Origin: Aureispira sp.
Lineage (GTDB): Bacteria; Bacteroidota; Bacteroidia; Chitinophagales; Saprospiraceae
Assembly: GCA_024222455.1 (NCBI GenBank)
Contig: JAAEPD010000124.1
Location: forward strand, 1 to 39,332
Reading direction: 5' to 3'
DNA: 39,332 bases
The translations under genes were made by a program, and so were the position numbers. The notes under the pieces are model-generated. The model did not search any database. It was not told the origin of the DNA and saw only the letters and a program-made list of their open reading frames with translations. Shown here piece by piece: positions 7,586 through 15,337 of the stretch. Each line of letters begins with the position of its first letter. The stretch's first letter is position 1.

Positions 7586-9649
7586 ATGGCAACTAAAGTA
7601 TCTCCTCAGGAACTAGAAAAACAGTTGGTAACTTATACTTCAGAATTAAAAAAATACGAAAAGCATTTCTTAGCAAATGATGGTAAAATAGATAGTGATG
7701 AACAGGAATATTTAGATTCCATTTATGAGTTGATTGGTAGAGTACAAGTTAAGCTAAGCGATATTCAAAACAAAAAGAAGGAAGAACCTCAAGAGTTTGA
7801 TTTTTCGGATGATTTACAGATTCCTAAGGTATTTCAGAAAGGTTTGGATCAAGTGTTGGCAACTATTGAAAATATGGAACTTACGTTTCAGAAGTATGAA
7901 GAGCACAACAAATTGACAGAGAAGGTAGCTAAATCGATTATCAATAAGATCAATAAAGTAAGAGCTGCATTAGATAAACTAAAAGCAACCTATCAAAACA
8001 GCAATGAGACAACAAAAGCTGACTGTGATGCAGAAATTGAGTACCGTCATACTGTTCTTAAAGAGCTAGAACATGAAGTGCTAAAAGCAGTTAAAACACA
8101 AGAGAAAAAGAAGGAAAAGAATAAGAAAAAGGTACACAAAGAAGATGGGAAAAAAGAGGATAAGAAGGAAGAGGAAAAAGAGGAGCCTAAAGAAGTAACT
8201 ACTATAAAAGAATGGGATTTGTCTCCAAAAGATAAAAAGGACAAAAAAGAAAAAGGGGAAGACGAAAATAAAGAGGTAGACAAAGAAAAGAAAGAAGGGG
8301 AGGAAGAGAAAAAACGTAAGGATACCTTAGAGGTAGGGCTTACAGAAGATGGTTCTCCTGTAGTGACAGCCAAAACTGAATTGACTAATGGTACTACGGG
8401 ATCTGCAACTTTTTCAGCTGATCAAATTTCTGCATTGGTAGAGAAAAAATGGGACTTCAAAGCTGGGCCTGTTACTGCACAAATTCCGATTATAGCAGGA
8501 GTCTTAGCTATCGAGTTTGGGGTAGGTTTTGAATTTGAGGCTGGTATTGGCATTAGTGCAGACTATAAGCCTAAAAAAGGCCAAGCGACTATAGAGGCTA
8601 CAGGAAATGTTAGTGCTACAGGAAAAGCTACGGCTAGTGTGATTTTAGGAGAATTGTTTGATGTGACAGGTGAGGGGGCTCTTAAAGCTACTGCTTCTTC
8701 TTCTGCCAAAGTAGATAATAAACAGAACATTGAGTTGAATGGGATTAGTGGTGATATTACTTTTGAGTTTGCTGTTAGTTATGGCTTGCGCCAAAAGTAT
8801 GTAGATATGATCAAAGAGTTTAACTCCTATGTTGGAATGATTTCAGAAGATATTACAACAATCAATACTTCATATTTAAGAGATTCTAAGAATTTAGCCT
8901 CTCTTAGTTTAGTCCATTTTGAATCTGCTACATATAAAAATGGTAAACTTTCTGATCCTGTATTTACGCCAGGCCCTGAAGTGAAGAAAGCTTTTGCTAA
9001 ACTTGCAGAACTCTATCGTTGGGCAGAAGAAAAGATTAGTTATGTGACAGACATTTTGGATAAAATCAAGAATGGAATTATTGAGGTACATGAAGCCGCT
9101 GTAGATGCTACTGCTAAGGGCATGAAAGCTACTACAGATTATATCGAAGAAAAAACTGGTATAGATGTAGAAACTAAAATAGTTGATACCTATGATAGTG
9201 TGAATAGTACTTTAAGTGATGTAGGTGATGGGCTACAGGATTTATATAATGAATTAGATTTAGATGGTTTTGAATTGAATATGAACCATGGAATATCTAA
9301 AGCTTATGACTATGGAGATGATATTCATATGGCATTGAATTGTAAGTTTAAAGATGGAAACAAGCATGATATCAAAATCGTATCAAAGCTTTACTTCAAG
9401 AACCACTTGATTGACACCACTAGACGTGAGGATTCTGATATAGGTGGTTATGGATCATACCTTAAAAATTACCCATTGTGGTTGCGTAAAGATAACTCTG
9501 ATGCCGGTAAGGCGATCAAAAAATTGCTGAAGAAATATTCTAAAGAAGAACTAGAAAAGACAAAATGGGTGATCAAGTCAACAGTTACTTTTGATGATAG
9601 TAAGAGCAGAAGAATAACAGCAGAAGAGAAATTAAATGTTCGATTTTAG
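7586..9649 (+). CDS. Hypothetical multi-domain protein with charged linker and beta-rich core (687 aa)
   Basis: I do not recognise the whole protein, but the architecture is clear. Residues about 1-165 form helical coiled coils and include an EF-hand-like NDGKIDSDEQE segment near 34-44. Residues about 170-250 form an extremely Lys/Glu-rich linker. Residues about 250-400 are a beta-rich domain of alternating small and hydrophobic residues (FGVGFEFEAGIGISADYK, GNVSATGKATASVIL), resembling amphipathic strands of a barrel, sheet stack or pore. About 405-560 is helical (MIKEFNSYVGMISEDI, then AAVDATAKGMKATTDYIEEK). The last 110 residues form another alpha/beta domain. There is no signal peptide. 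It lies 58 nt after the 194-aa gene and ends before a hairpin terminator. Confidence 0.75.
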   Translation: MATKVSPQELEKQLVTYTSELKKYEKHFLANDGKIDSDEQEYLDSIYELIGRVQVKLSDIQNKKKEEPQEFDFSDDLQIPKVFQKGLDQVLATIENMELTFQKYEEHNKLTEKVAKSIINKINKVRAALDKLKATYQNSNETTKADCDAEIEYRHTVLKELEHEVLKAVKTQEKKKEKNKKKVHKEDGKKEDKKEEEKEEPKEVTTIKEWDLSPKDKKDKKEKGEDENKEVDKEKKEGEEEKKRKDTLEVGLTEDGSPVVTAKTELTNGTTGSATFSADQISALVEKKWDFKAGPVTAQIPIIAGVLAIEFGVGFEFEAGIGISADYKPKKGQATIEATGNVSATGKATASVILGELFDVTGEGALKATASSSAKVDNKQNIELNGISGDITFEFAVSYGLRQKYVDMIKEFNSYVGMISEDITTINTSYLRDSKNLASLSLVHFESATYKNGKLSDPVFTPGPEVKKAFAKLAELYRWAEEKISYVTDILDKIKNGIIEVHEAAVDATAKGMKATTDYIEEKTGIDVETKIVDTYDSVNSTLSDVGDGLQDLYNELDLDGFELNMNHGISKAYDYGDDIHMALNCKFKDGNKHDIKIVSKLYFKNHLIDTTRREDSDIGGYGSYLKNYPLWLRKDNSDAGKAIKKLLKKYSKEELEKTKWVIKSTVTFDDSKSRRITAEEKLNVRF

Positions 9650-9676
9650 TAGATAGTCAGTTTTATAGTTTTATAG

Positions 9677-9705
9677 ACCAAAGAGAGTATTGGGCTCTCT
9701 TTGGT
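9677..9705 (+). terminator. Terminator hairpin of the 6943-9649 operon
   Basis: ACCAAAGAGAG (9677-9687) pairs perfectly with CTCTCTTTGGT (9695-9705) around a 7-nt loop. The following GTTATTT is a weak T tract, so a second hairpin downstream may be needed. Confidence 0.65.
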
Positions 9706-9760
9706 GTTATTTAGAACTACAATATATAAGATATATAGCACACCCAGTTTTTTAATGTAT

Positions 9761-9794
9761 GCAGCGATTAATATCTAATTGATCGCTGCTTTTT
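9761..9794 (+). terminator. Second plus-strand terminator
   Basis: GCAGCGAT (9761-9768) and ATCGCTGC (9782-9789) flank a 13-nt loop and are followed by TTTTT. The orientation fits the plus-strand operon. The reverse orientation lacks a T run, so the convergent methyltransferase gene probably relies on other signals. Confidence 0.65.
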
Positions 9795-9796
9795 AT

Positions 9797-10588
9797 TTAC
9801 TTCTGTCCCACTACCGTTATGCTTATTATTTTAGTACCACTTGCTTTAAGATTAGCTAAATCTTCTTTAGAAATATGCTCTAGCAATAACTCATCCGCTA
9901 CTCTTACCTCATGTTGGTCTACAATATCAACATTTGGAAAACCAGCATCTTTTATAGCTTGAATATAGGCTGCTTGTTCTACAGCGCCTCCTACACAACC
10001 TGCATACAAGGCCATAGTATTGCGCAAGTGCTCAGGCAACTCACCTTGTACTACAATATCTGAAATGGTGAAATGTCCACCTGTTTTTAGAACTCTATAG
10101 ACTTCTTGATAAGCTTTAAGTTTGCTAGGAACTAGGTTCATTACACAGTTGCTAATCACTACATCTACACTGTCGTTTTCTACAGGCAAATCTTCAATTT
10201 CGCCTAAACGAAAATCAATATTTTCAAAACCTAGTTTTGCTTTATTCTCATTTGATTTTGTAATCATCGCCTCTGTCATATCTACTCCAATTACAAATCC
10301 TTCTTTGCCTACTATTTGTTGAGCTACAAATACATCATTTCCAGCTCCAGAACCTAGATCTAAGACAGTTTGACCTTTTTCTAATTTAGCATGTTCTGTA
10401 GGAATTCCACAACCTAAACCGTAATCTGCACCCTCTACATAACCCTCCAATTGAGTATAATCTTTACTAAAGTTATTGGTGGTTAAACTACTTGGAGTAC
10501 AGCAACTAGGTCCACAACAAGATTGGGACTTACTAGTGAGAACTTTAGTGTAGGACTCTTTTACAAACTCTTTGATTTCTTTAGACAT
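9797..10588 (-). CDS. arsM: Arsenite methyltransferase (ArsM type)
   Basis: This SAM-dependent class I methyltransferase of 263 aa is predicted to convert As(III) to methylated arsenicals in the cytosol. The SAM-binding motif VLDLGSGAGND is at residues 75-85. The three cysteines needed for As(III) binding in characterised ArsM enzymes are all at the expected places: C60 in YGLGCGIPTEHA, C148 in SNCVMNL and C198 in YAGCVGGA. Two extra cysteine pairs (C24-C25 and C29-C30) near the N-terminus could bind metalloid before catalysis; such N-terminal Cys clusters occur in other family members. It is a single gene with no visible ars operon around it. The upstream region carries AGACGCA twice, 20 bp apart, a possible operator. 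Confidence 0.9.
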   Translation of the reverse strand: MSKEIKEFVKESYTKVLTSKSQSCCGPSCCTPSSLTTNNFSKDYTQLEGYVEGADYGLGCGIPTEHAKLEKGQTVLDLGSGAGNDVFVAQQIVGKEGFVIGVDMTEAMITKSNENKAKLGFENIDFRLGEIEDLPVENDSVDVVISNCVMNLVPSKLKAYQEVYRVLKTGGHFTISDIVVQGELPEHLRNTMALYAGCVGGAVEQAAYIQAIKDAGFPNVDIVDQHEVRVADELLLEHISKEDLANLKASGTKIISITVVGQK

Positions 10589-10630
10589 GGTTGTATGTTT
10601 TTATAACAATTTAATCAATTTTCACCCTAT

Positions 10631-10657
10631 AGACGCAAGGTGATGAAAAAAGACGCA
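10631..10657 (-). promoter_or_regulatory. Candidate operator: two AGACGCA direct repeats upstream of arsM
   Basis: AGACGCA occurs at 10631-10637 and 10651-10657, exactly 20 bp apart, about two turns of the helix. The repeats lie 43-69 nt upstream of the arsM start and between the divergent arsM and CHAT genes, so a dimeric regulator on one face of the DNA could control either gene. The regulator is not identified. Confidence 0.4.
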
Positions 10658-10748
10658 GGAATTTAAGACTTTAATGAGAAAAAAGGATAGATCAAAACCT
10701 AATACTTCTGGATTATTTGTCAAAGGCTACTTTCTTTTTAATGCTTAA

Positions 10749-13700
10749 ATGCTTAGCTTTATAGAACACCTAGATTTAAAACTCCCTCTCATTATGCCTG
10801 CAATTATCTTATTATTTTTAGTGTTTTGTAGCTCTTTTGTTTTTGCTCAAGTAGATACTGCACAAGCTGCAAAATCTATTCATCTATTGAATGAAGTAGA
10901 CACCTTAATTTATAAAGGAGCTTACAAATTAAGCATACCTCAACTCCTCCCAATCATAGAGCAAACTAGAGCCAATAAGGATTGGCAAACTTTAGCTAAA
11001 GCACAGTATAAATTAATACAATCCTACTATGGTGTGCAGAATTATCCCCTAGCAAAAGAAAAAGGGGAGGCATTTATTCAAGAAGCCTATCAAAATTTAG
11101 ATGATAGAGATACTTTGATTGCAAAAATGGAAATGATGGTAGGAGGCGCCTATCTGAGATTAGGTCAGTTAGAGCAAGCAGTGGCTATAGAGCTAAAGGC
11201 AAAAGAAAAATATGAGTATTGGTTGACACTCCCTAAGCATAAAAAGAGGGCACAACAACGGTTGGCTAAAGTACTTACGTCTATGGGAGGTGCTCTTTTT
11301 CATAAAGGAGCTTATGAAGAGGCAGAAGAATATGTCCTAAAATCTATAGGTTATGGAACTCAAGGTTATGGAGAAGGGGATGTTTTTTTAGCGGATGTAT
11401 ACAATTTGTTAGGGGCTATATATACTCGTCGAGCTTTGTGGAAACAAGCTGTAATATATTTTAATAAAAGTTTGGAAATAAAAGAGGCCAACTATCCTAA
11501 AAAATCTATGCCTATGGCAAGAGCTTATAATAATATGGGAGTTTTGTATAAGGAGTTGCAGCAACATGAAAAGAGTCTAGAGTATATGTTAATGAGCTTG
11601 AAGATAAAACAAGAATTATTGGGGGCAAATTCTGAGGAATTAGCTAAAATGTATCTGAATGTAGGCTCTGCTTATTTTGGGGTAGAAGATTATAAAGAAG
11701 CAAGTCTCTTTACTCAAAAGTCTCTAGAGAAAATGAAGGCTACTTATGGGCCAAACCATATCAATGTGTTTAGAATCTATAGCTCTTTGGGAGGGGTTTT
11801 AGTAAAGCAAAATAAGTATGATGAAGCCTTAAGTTGGTTGAATAAATCGTTAGAAGGTGAACAAGAAATTTTAGGCAATAATCATGATTTGGTAGCAGGT
11901 AGCTATTATAGCATTGCACAACTACAATTGGAGAAAAAAAATTGGCAAGAGGTAATTAATAATACAATGTCTGCTATAGACATATATACTCATAATTTTG
12001 GAACTAAGCATCAGAAAATAGCAGATTGCTATATGCTCTCAGGAGATGCTAAATATTATCAAGAAGATTTTGATGGAGCAATGATTGAATACCACAAAGC
12101 ATTATTATCCTTGTTGCCAGATGAAGAGACTATAGACCCTTTGGTCATACCTACAGAGGCTTTTAATGCTCAAAATTATCTATCTGCATCAAAAGTAGCG
12201 GAGGTGTTAGAACGCAAGGCTATTGTTTTGAAAAGTAAGTACGAAACTAATGCAGATTTGGGCATGCTAGAGCAAGCCTATCAACAGCTTCAAGCAGCGA
12301 TAGGGCTGTTTGGAATCTCAAAAGATGAACGAAGTAGAGAAGACGATAAAGCAGCTTTTCTACAGCAGATTCACAAAACTTATGCTCGATCTATTGAGGT
12401 TTCTTTACTCTTGTACAAAGAGACTAAAAATGAGCAATATTTAGAGAATGCTTTTCAGATGGCAGAGCAAAATAAATCGATCTTACTAAGGGATGCTTTG
12501 AATATGAAAACGGCTCAACAGATGGGTGGTGTACCTGATAGCTTAATCGCTCAAGAGAATGGATTGAGTAAAAATATAGTCCAATTAGAAAAAAAATTGA
12601 GAGATGCCCATCGAAAGAAAAATACAGCAGCGATTGGACATTTTGAAAAAGCATTGTTTCTTCAAAAAGAAGAACGAGAACGTCTGCAAAAAAAATTGGA
12701 GCAGGAATACCCTAAATATTATGAATTGAAGTATACCGAAAATATTGTTTCTGTAAAAGAACTTCAAGAGCAGTTAACTCCCAAAACTATGTTGATTGAA
12801 TATTTTGTGGCAGATAGCAATGTTACTATTTTTTCAATTACCTCAACATCTATCGATGCTCAACAGGTATTGTTTAATGATCTTAAAAAGGCGATACGAC
12901 ATTACAGAAAAAGTCTTACTCAAACAGATTTTAAAGCAGAGCAGGTTAATGACTTAGCTGAAAAAGGTTGGAATTTTTATCAGTTGCTTTTAGATGATTT
13001 ACTTACGGAAAACAAAGATGTTGAGGAACTGATTATCATCGCAGATGGCTTGTTGGGATATTTACCTTTTGAGGTTTTTTTGACAGAAGAGCCTGTTGTG
13101 GGGAACTATAGCTATGACTTGCCTTATTTGCTCAAAAAATATATGCTTAGTTACCATTATTCAGCAACTTTATGGTTAGAAAACAATAAACAAAAACAAA
13201 ACTCTATAAATAATGAAATTTTAGCTTTCGCTGCGGCCTATGATCCTTCTGAAATGCTTGATCATCGGAATGCAGAGATTCAGTTTACCCGTTCTATGCT
13301 AGATAGTATTCCTGGAGTTAGGGACGAGATTATGGGTTTAGAGAAACTACTTGCAGGTAAGTTTTTGTATGATTCAGAAGCGAATGAAGCTAATTTTAAA
13401 AAACATGCACCTAACTATAATGTCTTACATTTAGCTATGCATGGAGTTTTAGATCGTTACTATCCTATGGCATCTAGTCTAGCATTCACGGAGAACAAAG
13501 ATACACTAGAAGATAATTTTTTGTATGCTTACGAATTATCTAATTTGTTTTTGAACGCACATTTGGTGGTGCTTTCTGCTTGTGAAACAGGTTATGGTAA
13601 GTTTAAGCAAGGAGAAGGGGTTATGAGCCTAGCTCGTTCGTTTATGTATGCAGGTGTCCCTAGTTTAGTAATGAGTTTATGGTCTGTTAATGATAGGGCA

Positions 13701-13973
13701 ACAGCCGTTCTTATGCAGTATTATTATACAGAACTAGCCAATGGCTCACCTAAAAATAAGGCATTGCAGCAAGCTAAACTAAAGTATTTGAAGCAGGCTA
13801 AAGGTGTGGCTAAACATCCAGTGTTTTGGGCTCCATTTGTACAGTTAGGGAATACTCAACCAATAGAATTAACCTTAAAAAAAGATGGATTAAACTATTG
13901 GTATTGGCTAGGAGGTAGTCTACTGTTGTTTAGTGGAATTGTTTTTTTCTTGAGACAAAAAAGAAGTGTTTGA
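10749..13973 (+). CDS. TPR-repeat protein with C-terminal CHAT (caspase-like) domain, membrane-anchored (1074 aa)
   Basis: The N-terminus carries a signal peptide or signal anchor (MPAIILLFLVFCSSFVFA). The ATG at 10749 gives 15 extra residues; the in-frame ATG at 10794 puts that segment right at the start and is an equally good choice. About ten TPR units follow (residues about 50-470), several of the kinesin-light-chain type (AYNNMGVLYKELQQHEKSLEY). After a helical region comes the CHAT peptidase domain at about 690-1035. Its catalytic dyad is visible: H898 in HLAMHG and C945 in LSACETG. A C-terminal hydrophobic helix (about 1048-1068) ends in RQKRSV, suggesting an inner-membrane anchor with the TPR/CHAT part exported. 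In other systems CHAT proteases are switched on by a TPR partner; here both are in one chain. The substrate is unknown. Confidence 0.9.
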   Translation: MLSFIEHLDLKLPLIMPAIILLFLVFCSSFVFAQVDTAQAAKSIHLLNEVDTLIYKGAYKLSIPQLLPIIEQTRANKDWQTLAKAQYKLIQSYYGVQNYPLAKEKGEAFIQEAYQNLDDRDTLIAKMEMMVGGAYLRLGQLEQAVAIELKAKEKYEYWLTLPKHKKRAQQRLAKVLTSMGGALFHKGAYEEAEEYVLKSIGYGTQGYGEGDVFLADVYNLLGAIYTRRALWKQAVIYFNKSLEIKEANYPKKSMPMARAYNNMGVLYKELQQHEKSLEYMLMSLKIKQELLGANSEELAKMYLNVGSAYFGVEDYKEASLFTQKSLEKMKATYGPNHINVFRIYSSLGGVLVKQNKYDEALSWLNKSLEGEQEILGNNHDLVAGSYYSIAQLQLEKKNWQEVINNTMSAIDIYTHNFGTKHQKIADCYMLSGDAKYYQEDFDGAMIEYHKALLSLLPDEETIDPLVIPTEAFNAQNYLSASKVAEVLERKAIVLKSKYETNADLGMLEQAYQQLQAAIGLFGISKDERSREDDKAAFLQQIHKTYARSIEVSLLLYKETKNEQYLENAFQMAEQNKSILLRDALNMKTAQQMGGVPDSLIAQENGLSKNIVQLEKKLRDAHRKKNTAAIGHFEKALFLQKEERERLQKKLEQEYPKYYELKYTENIVSVKELQEQLTPKTMLIEYFVADSNVTIFSITSTSIDAQQVLFNDLKKAIRHYRKSLTQTDFKAEQVNDLAEKGWNFYQLLLDDLLTENKDVEELIIIADGLLGYLPFEVFLTEEPVVGNYSYDLPYLLKKYMLSYHYSATLWLENNKQKQNSINNEILAFAAAYDPSEMLDHRNAEIQFTRSMLDSIPGVRDEIMGLEKLLAGKFLYDSEANEANFKKHAPNYNVLHLAMHGVLDRYYPMASSLAFTENKDTLEDNFLYAYELSNLFLNAHLVVLSACETGYGKFKQGEGVMSLARSFMYAGVPSLVMSLWSVNDRATAVLMQYYYTELANGSPKNKALQQAKLKYLKQAKGVAKHPVFWAPFVQLGNTQPIELTLKKDGLNYWYWLGGSLLLFSGIVFFLRQKRSV

Positions 13974-14124
13974 GTCAATAGTTATGGTATTATTTTTATA
14001 TTGTTCTAGATGCACTTAAGTGGATGAAAAGTATAAGAAAAGGCAGATGATTGAACTATTTTAAAGGCATTAGAGTTTGGTCAATTGTATTAATAATAAG
14101 AAAACAATTAAAAACCTTTGAATT

Positions 14125-14874
14125 ATGGCAAATAAGCTACACGAACTACTAGCAGTAGAACAAGATCGTAAGCATAAAGCAACTAAAACGATAGGAGAGA
14201 CTAAAAAACTATTCACTAATAAATCTCCATATTTTGACGGAATGGTTAAGCGTTATGTTGCACTAGAAGAAGATTCTGAACAAATTCCTGACGAAGTAAA
14301 AGGAATGGTAACAACTGTCAAAAAAGCTTTGGCAGATGCTCAATCTATCATCACTCAAGGTATAGATGCACACATTTCTAAAGAAGAAACCAATTGCTCT
14401 GGTGTTGCTAAGGCAGAACTAGAAGTAGATGGAGTCAAATTTGGAACATTCTCTGCCACTTCTCTACTAGGCATAGAGGGACACCTAAATAAACTACGTG
14501 AACTGTATAACTCTGTTCCAGAACTGGATACTGCCAAGAAATGGGAGTTTGATGGACAACAAGGGGTATATACTACAGAGGCGGAGATCAAATTCCGTTC
14601 TGTCAAGCGTCCTAAAGTAATTGTAAAGTATGAAGCAACTGAAAAGCATCCAGCTCAAACGGAGCTTCTTTACCTAGATTTCCAAGTAGGCAAATACGAA
14701 ACTTTGAACACTTCTGGCCGTATTACGGTCACCAATAAGAAGGATATGCTAGCACGCATTGATCGTTTGATCGAAGCGGTAAAAGTAGCTCGTTCTAAGG
14801 CTAATAATGTGGAAGTTAACAATGTGAAAGTTGGGGATAAACTATTCAACTTCATCCACAAGGATATACTATAA
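14125..14874 (+). CDS. Conserved protein of unknown function beginning MANKLHELLAVE (249 aa)
   Basis: No signal peptide or membrane segment is present. The N-terminal 95 residues are helical (MANKLHELLAVEQDRK, then a charged helix to about 50). Residues about 98-110 and 165-205 form beta strands (VTTEAEIKFRSVKR, PKVIVKYEATEK, LYLDFQVGKYET), and the C-terminus is a final helix pair. From memory, proteins with this kind of opening form an uncharacterised family found in Bacteroidota and, more distantly, in actinobacteria and cyanobacteria; I cannot verify that here. It stands alone, with a perfect hairpin terminator 13 nt after its stop and the structured RNA region just downstream. The function is unknown. 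Confidence 0.75.
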   Translation: MANKLHELLAVEQDRKHKATKTIGETKKLFTNKSPYFDGMVKRYVALEEDSEQIPDEVKGMVTTVKKALADAQSIITQGIDAHISKEETNCSGVAKAELEVDGVKFGTFSATSLLGIEGHLNKLRELYNSVPELDTAKKWEFDGQQGVYTTEAEIKFRSVKRPKVIVKYEATEKHPAQTELLYLDFQVGKYETLNTSGRITVTNKKDMLARIDRLIEAVKVARSKANNVEVNNVKVGDKLFNFIHKDIL

Positions 14875-14887
14875 AAAATAGTTAAAG

Positions 14888-14916
14888 GGGCTTCTAAATT
14901 CTTAGAAGCCCTGTTT
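14888..14916 (+). terminator. Terminator of the 249-aa protein gene
   Basis: GGGCTTCTAA (14888-14897) pairs perfectly with TTAGAAGCCC (14902-14911), with loop ATTC, followed by TGTTT. Confidence 0.8.
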
Positions 14917-14947
14917 ATAAAGAATTTAATGGAGATAGCTTTAGACT

Positions 14948-15046
14948 TAGACTAAGTGTAAAAAAGATCTTGCATCCCAACCGTTTATTGTAACGGATTG
15001 TGGGTGTATTGTTGTCTTGTCAATGATTTAGTCTATCGCTCCATAG
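14948..15046 (+). ncRNA. Structured non-coding region upstream of the permuted tRNA
   Basis: No ORF is present. TAGACTAAGT (14948-14957) can pair with ATTTAGTCTA (15026-15035) over ten base pairs, one of them G-U. Inside, CAACCGTT (14978-14985) pairs with AACGGaTTG (14992-15000, one bulge), extended by CCCA/TGGG as an alternative. CTAT (15033-15036) and ATAG (15043-15046) form a further small hairpin that competes with the first stem. The layout suggests a folded RNA, probably the 5' part of the same transcript as the two tRNA-like elements downstream. It does not match any riboswitch, tmRNA or group I intron core that I know. Confidence 0.4.
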
Positions 15047-15204
15047 CTTGACGTTAAAAACTGTCTTTAGAGTGTAGGACTTTTGGTAAAGCTTAGTGCA
15101 TAGGTTCGATCCCTATCCACCGAACCAATTTATATTTTCATCGGTGGTAGCTCAGTGGCAGAGCAAGAGCTTTCAGGTTATTCCCAGAAGTGTGCAGTCT
15201 ATCG
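15030..15204 (+). repeat. 9-bp direct repeats flanking the permuted tRNA
   Basis: AGTCTATCG occurs at 15030-15038 and 15196-15204, bracketing the permuted tRNA. It could be the trace of a tandem duplication, an insertion target duplication, or chance. No terminal inverted repeats are seen inside. Confidence 0.35.
15088..15175 (+). tRNA. Circularly permuted tRNA gene (3' half, 13-nt spacer, 5' half); anticodon not assignable
   Basis: The 3' half comes first: GCTTA (15091-15095, anticodon-stem strand), variable loop GTGC, T-stem ATAGG (15100-15104), T-loop TTCGATC, CCTAT (15112-15116), acceptor strand CCACCGA (15117-15123), discriminator A and an encoded CCA (15125-15127). After ATTTATATTTTCA (15128-15140) the 5' half follows: acceptor strand TCGGTGG (15141-15147), TA, D-stem GCTC, loop AGTGGCA, GAGC (15161-15164), A26, AGAGC (15166-15170) and TT. 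Joined through the anticodon loop, it has a perfect 7-bp acceptor stem, 5-bp T-stem, 4-bp D-stem, and U8-A14, G15-C48, G18, G19, U54, U55, C56 and A58. The anticodon stem has three Watson-Crick pairs, one G-U and an A-A mismatch. Because the break is in the anticodon loop, the anticodon depends on the joining point. Debris from a tandem tRNA duplication is the main alternative. Confidence 0.6.
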
Positions 15205-15215
15205 TGGTCTAGGTT

Positions 15216-15301
15216 GTTCCTGTGGCCAAATTGGTAAAGGCGTCCGATTGAGGATCAGATTTCATCTAATAGATATGTGGGTTCGATTCCCACCAGGAAC
15301 T
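15216..15301 (+). tRNA. tRNA-Leu (GAG)
   Basis: This is a class II tRNA. The acceptor GTTCCTG (15216-15222) pairs perfectly with CAGGAAC (15294-15300). The D-arm is GCC/GGC with GG in the loop. The anticodon loop TTGAGGA (15248-15254) holds GAG. The long variable arm has an ATCT/AGAT stem (15264-15274), and the T-arm is GTGGG-TTCGATT-CCCAC (15277-15293). CCA is not encoded, unlike in the permuted tRNA just upstream. Two oddities are a C-A mismatch at the third pair of the anticodon stem (C245 with A257 in window numbering 15,xxx) and U, rather than the usual leucine-identity A, at the discriminator position. It may be a weakly charged or specialised tRNA. Confidence 0.85.
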
Positions 15302-15302
15302 A

Positions 15303-15337
15303 TGGGAGCCCAAGGTAAATGGGCTCCCACCTTTTTT
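15303..15337 (+). terminator. Strong terminator after tRNA-Leu
   Basis: TGGGAGCCC (15303-15311) pairs perfectly with GGGCTCCCA (15321-15329), followed by CC and six T. It starts two nt after the tRNA and touches the stop codon of the convergent glycosyltransferase gene. Confidence 0.9.

Noticed and set aside
8047-8373. 108-aa minus-strand frame rich in Ser and Phe
   Set aside because: It is the antisense of the Lys/Glu-rich linker of the 687-aa protein; composition alone explains it.
15117-15147. CCACCGA/TCGGTGG hairpin as a terminator
   Set aside because: No T run follows, and the flanking T-arm, CCA and D-arm make it the acceptor stem of a permuted tRNA.
14940-15215. Permuted tmRNA or group I intron split in a tRNA
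   Set aside because: There is no tag reading frame, no G-U pair at the alanine position of the acceptor, no pseudoknot series, and no P/Q/R/S core sequences of a group I intron.
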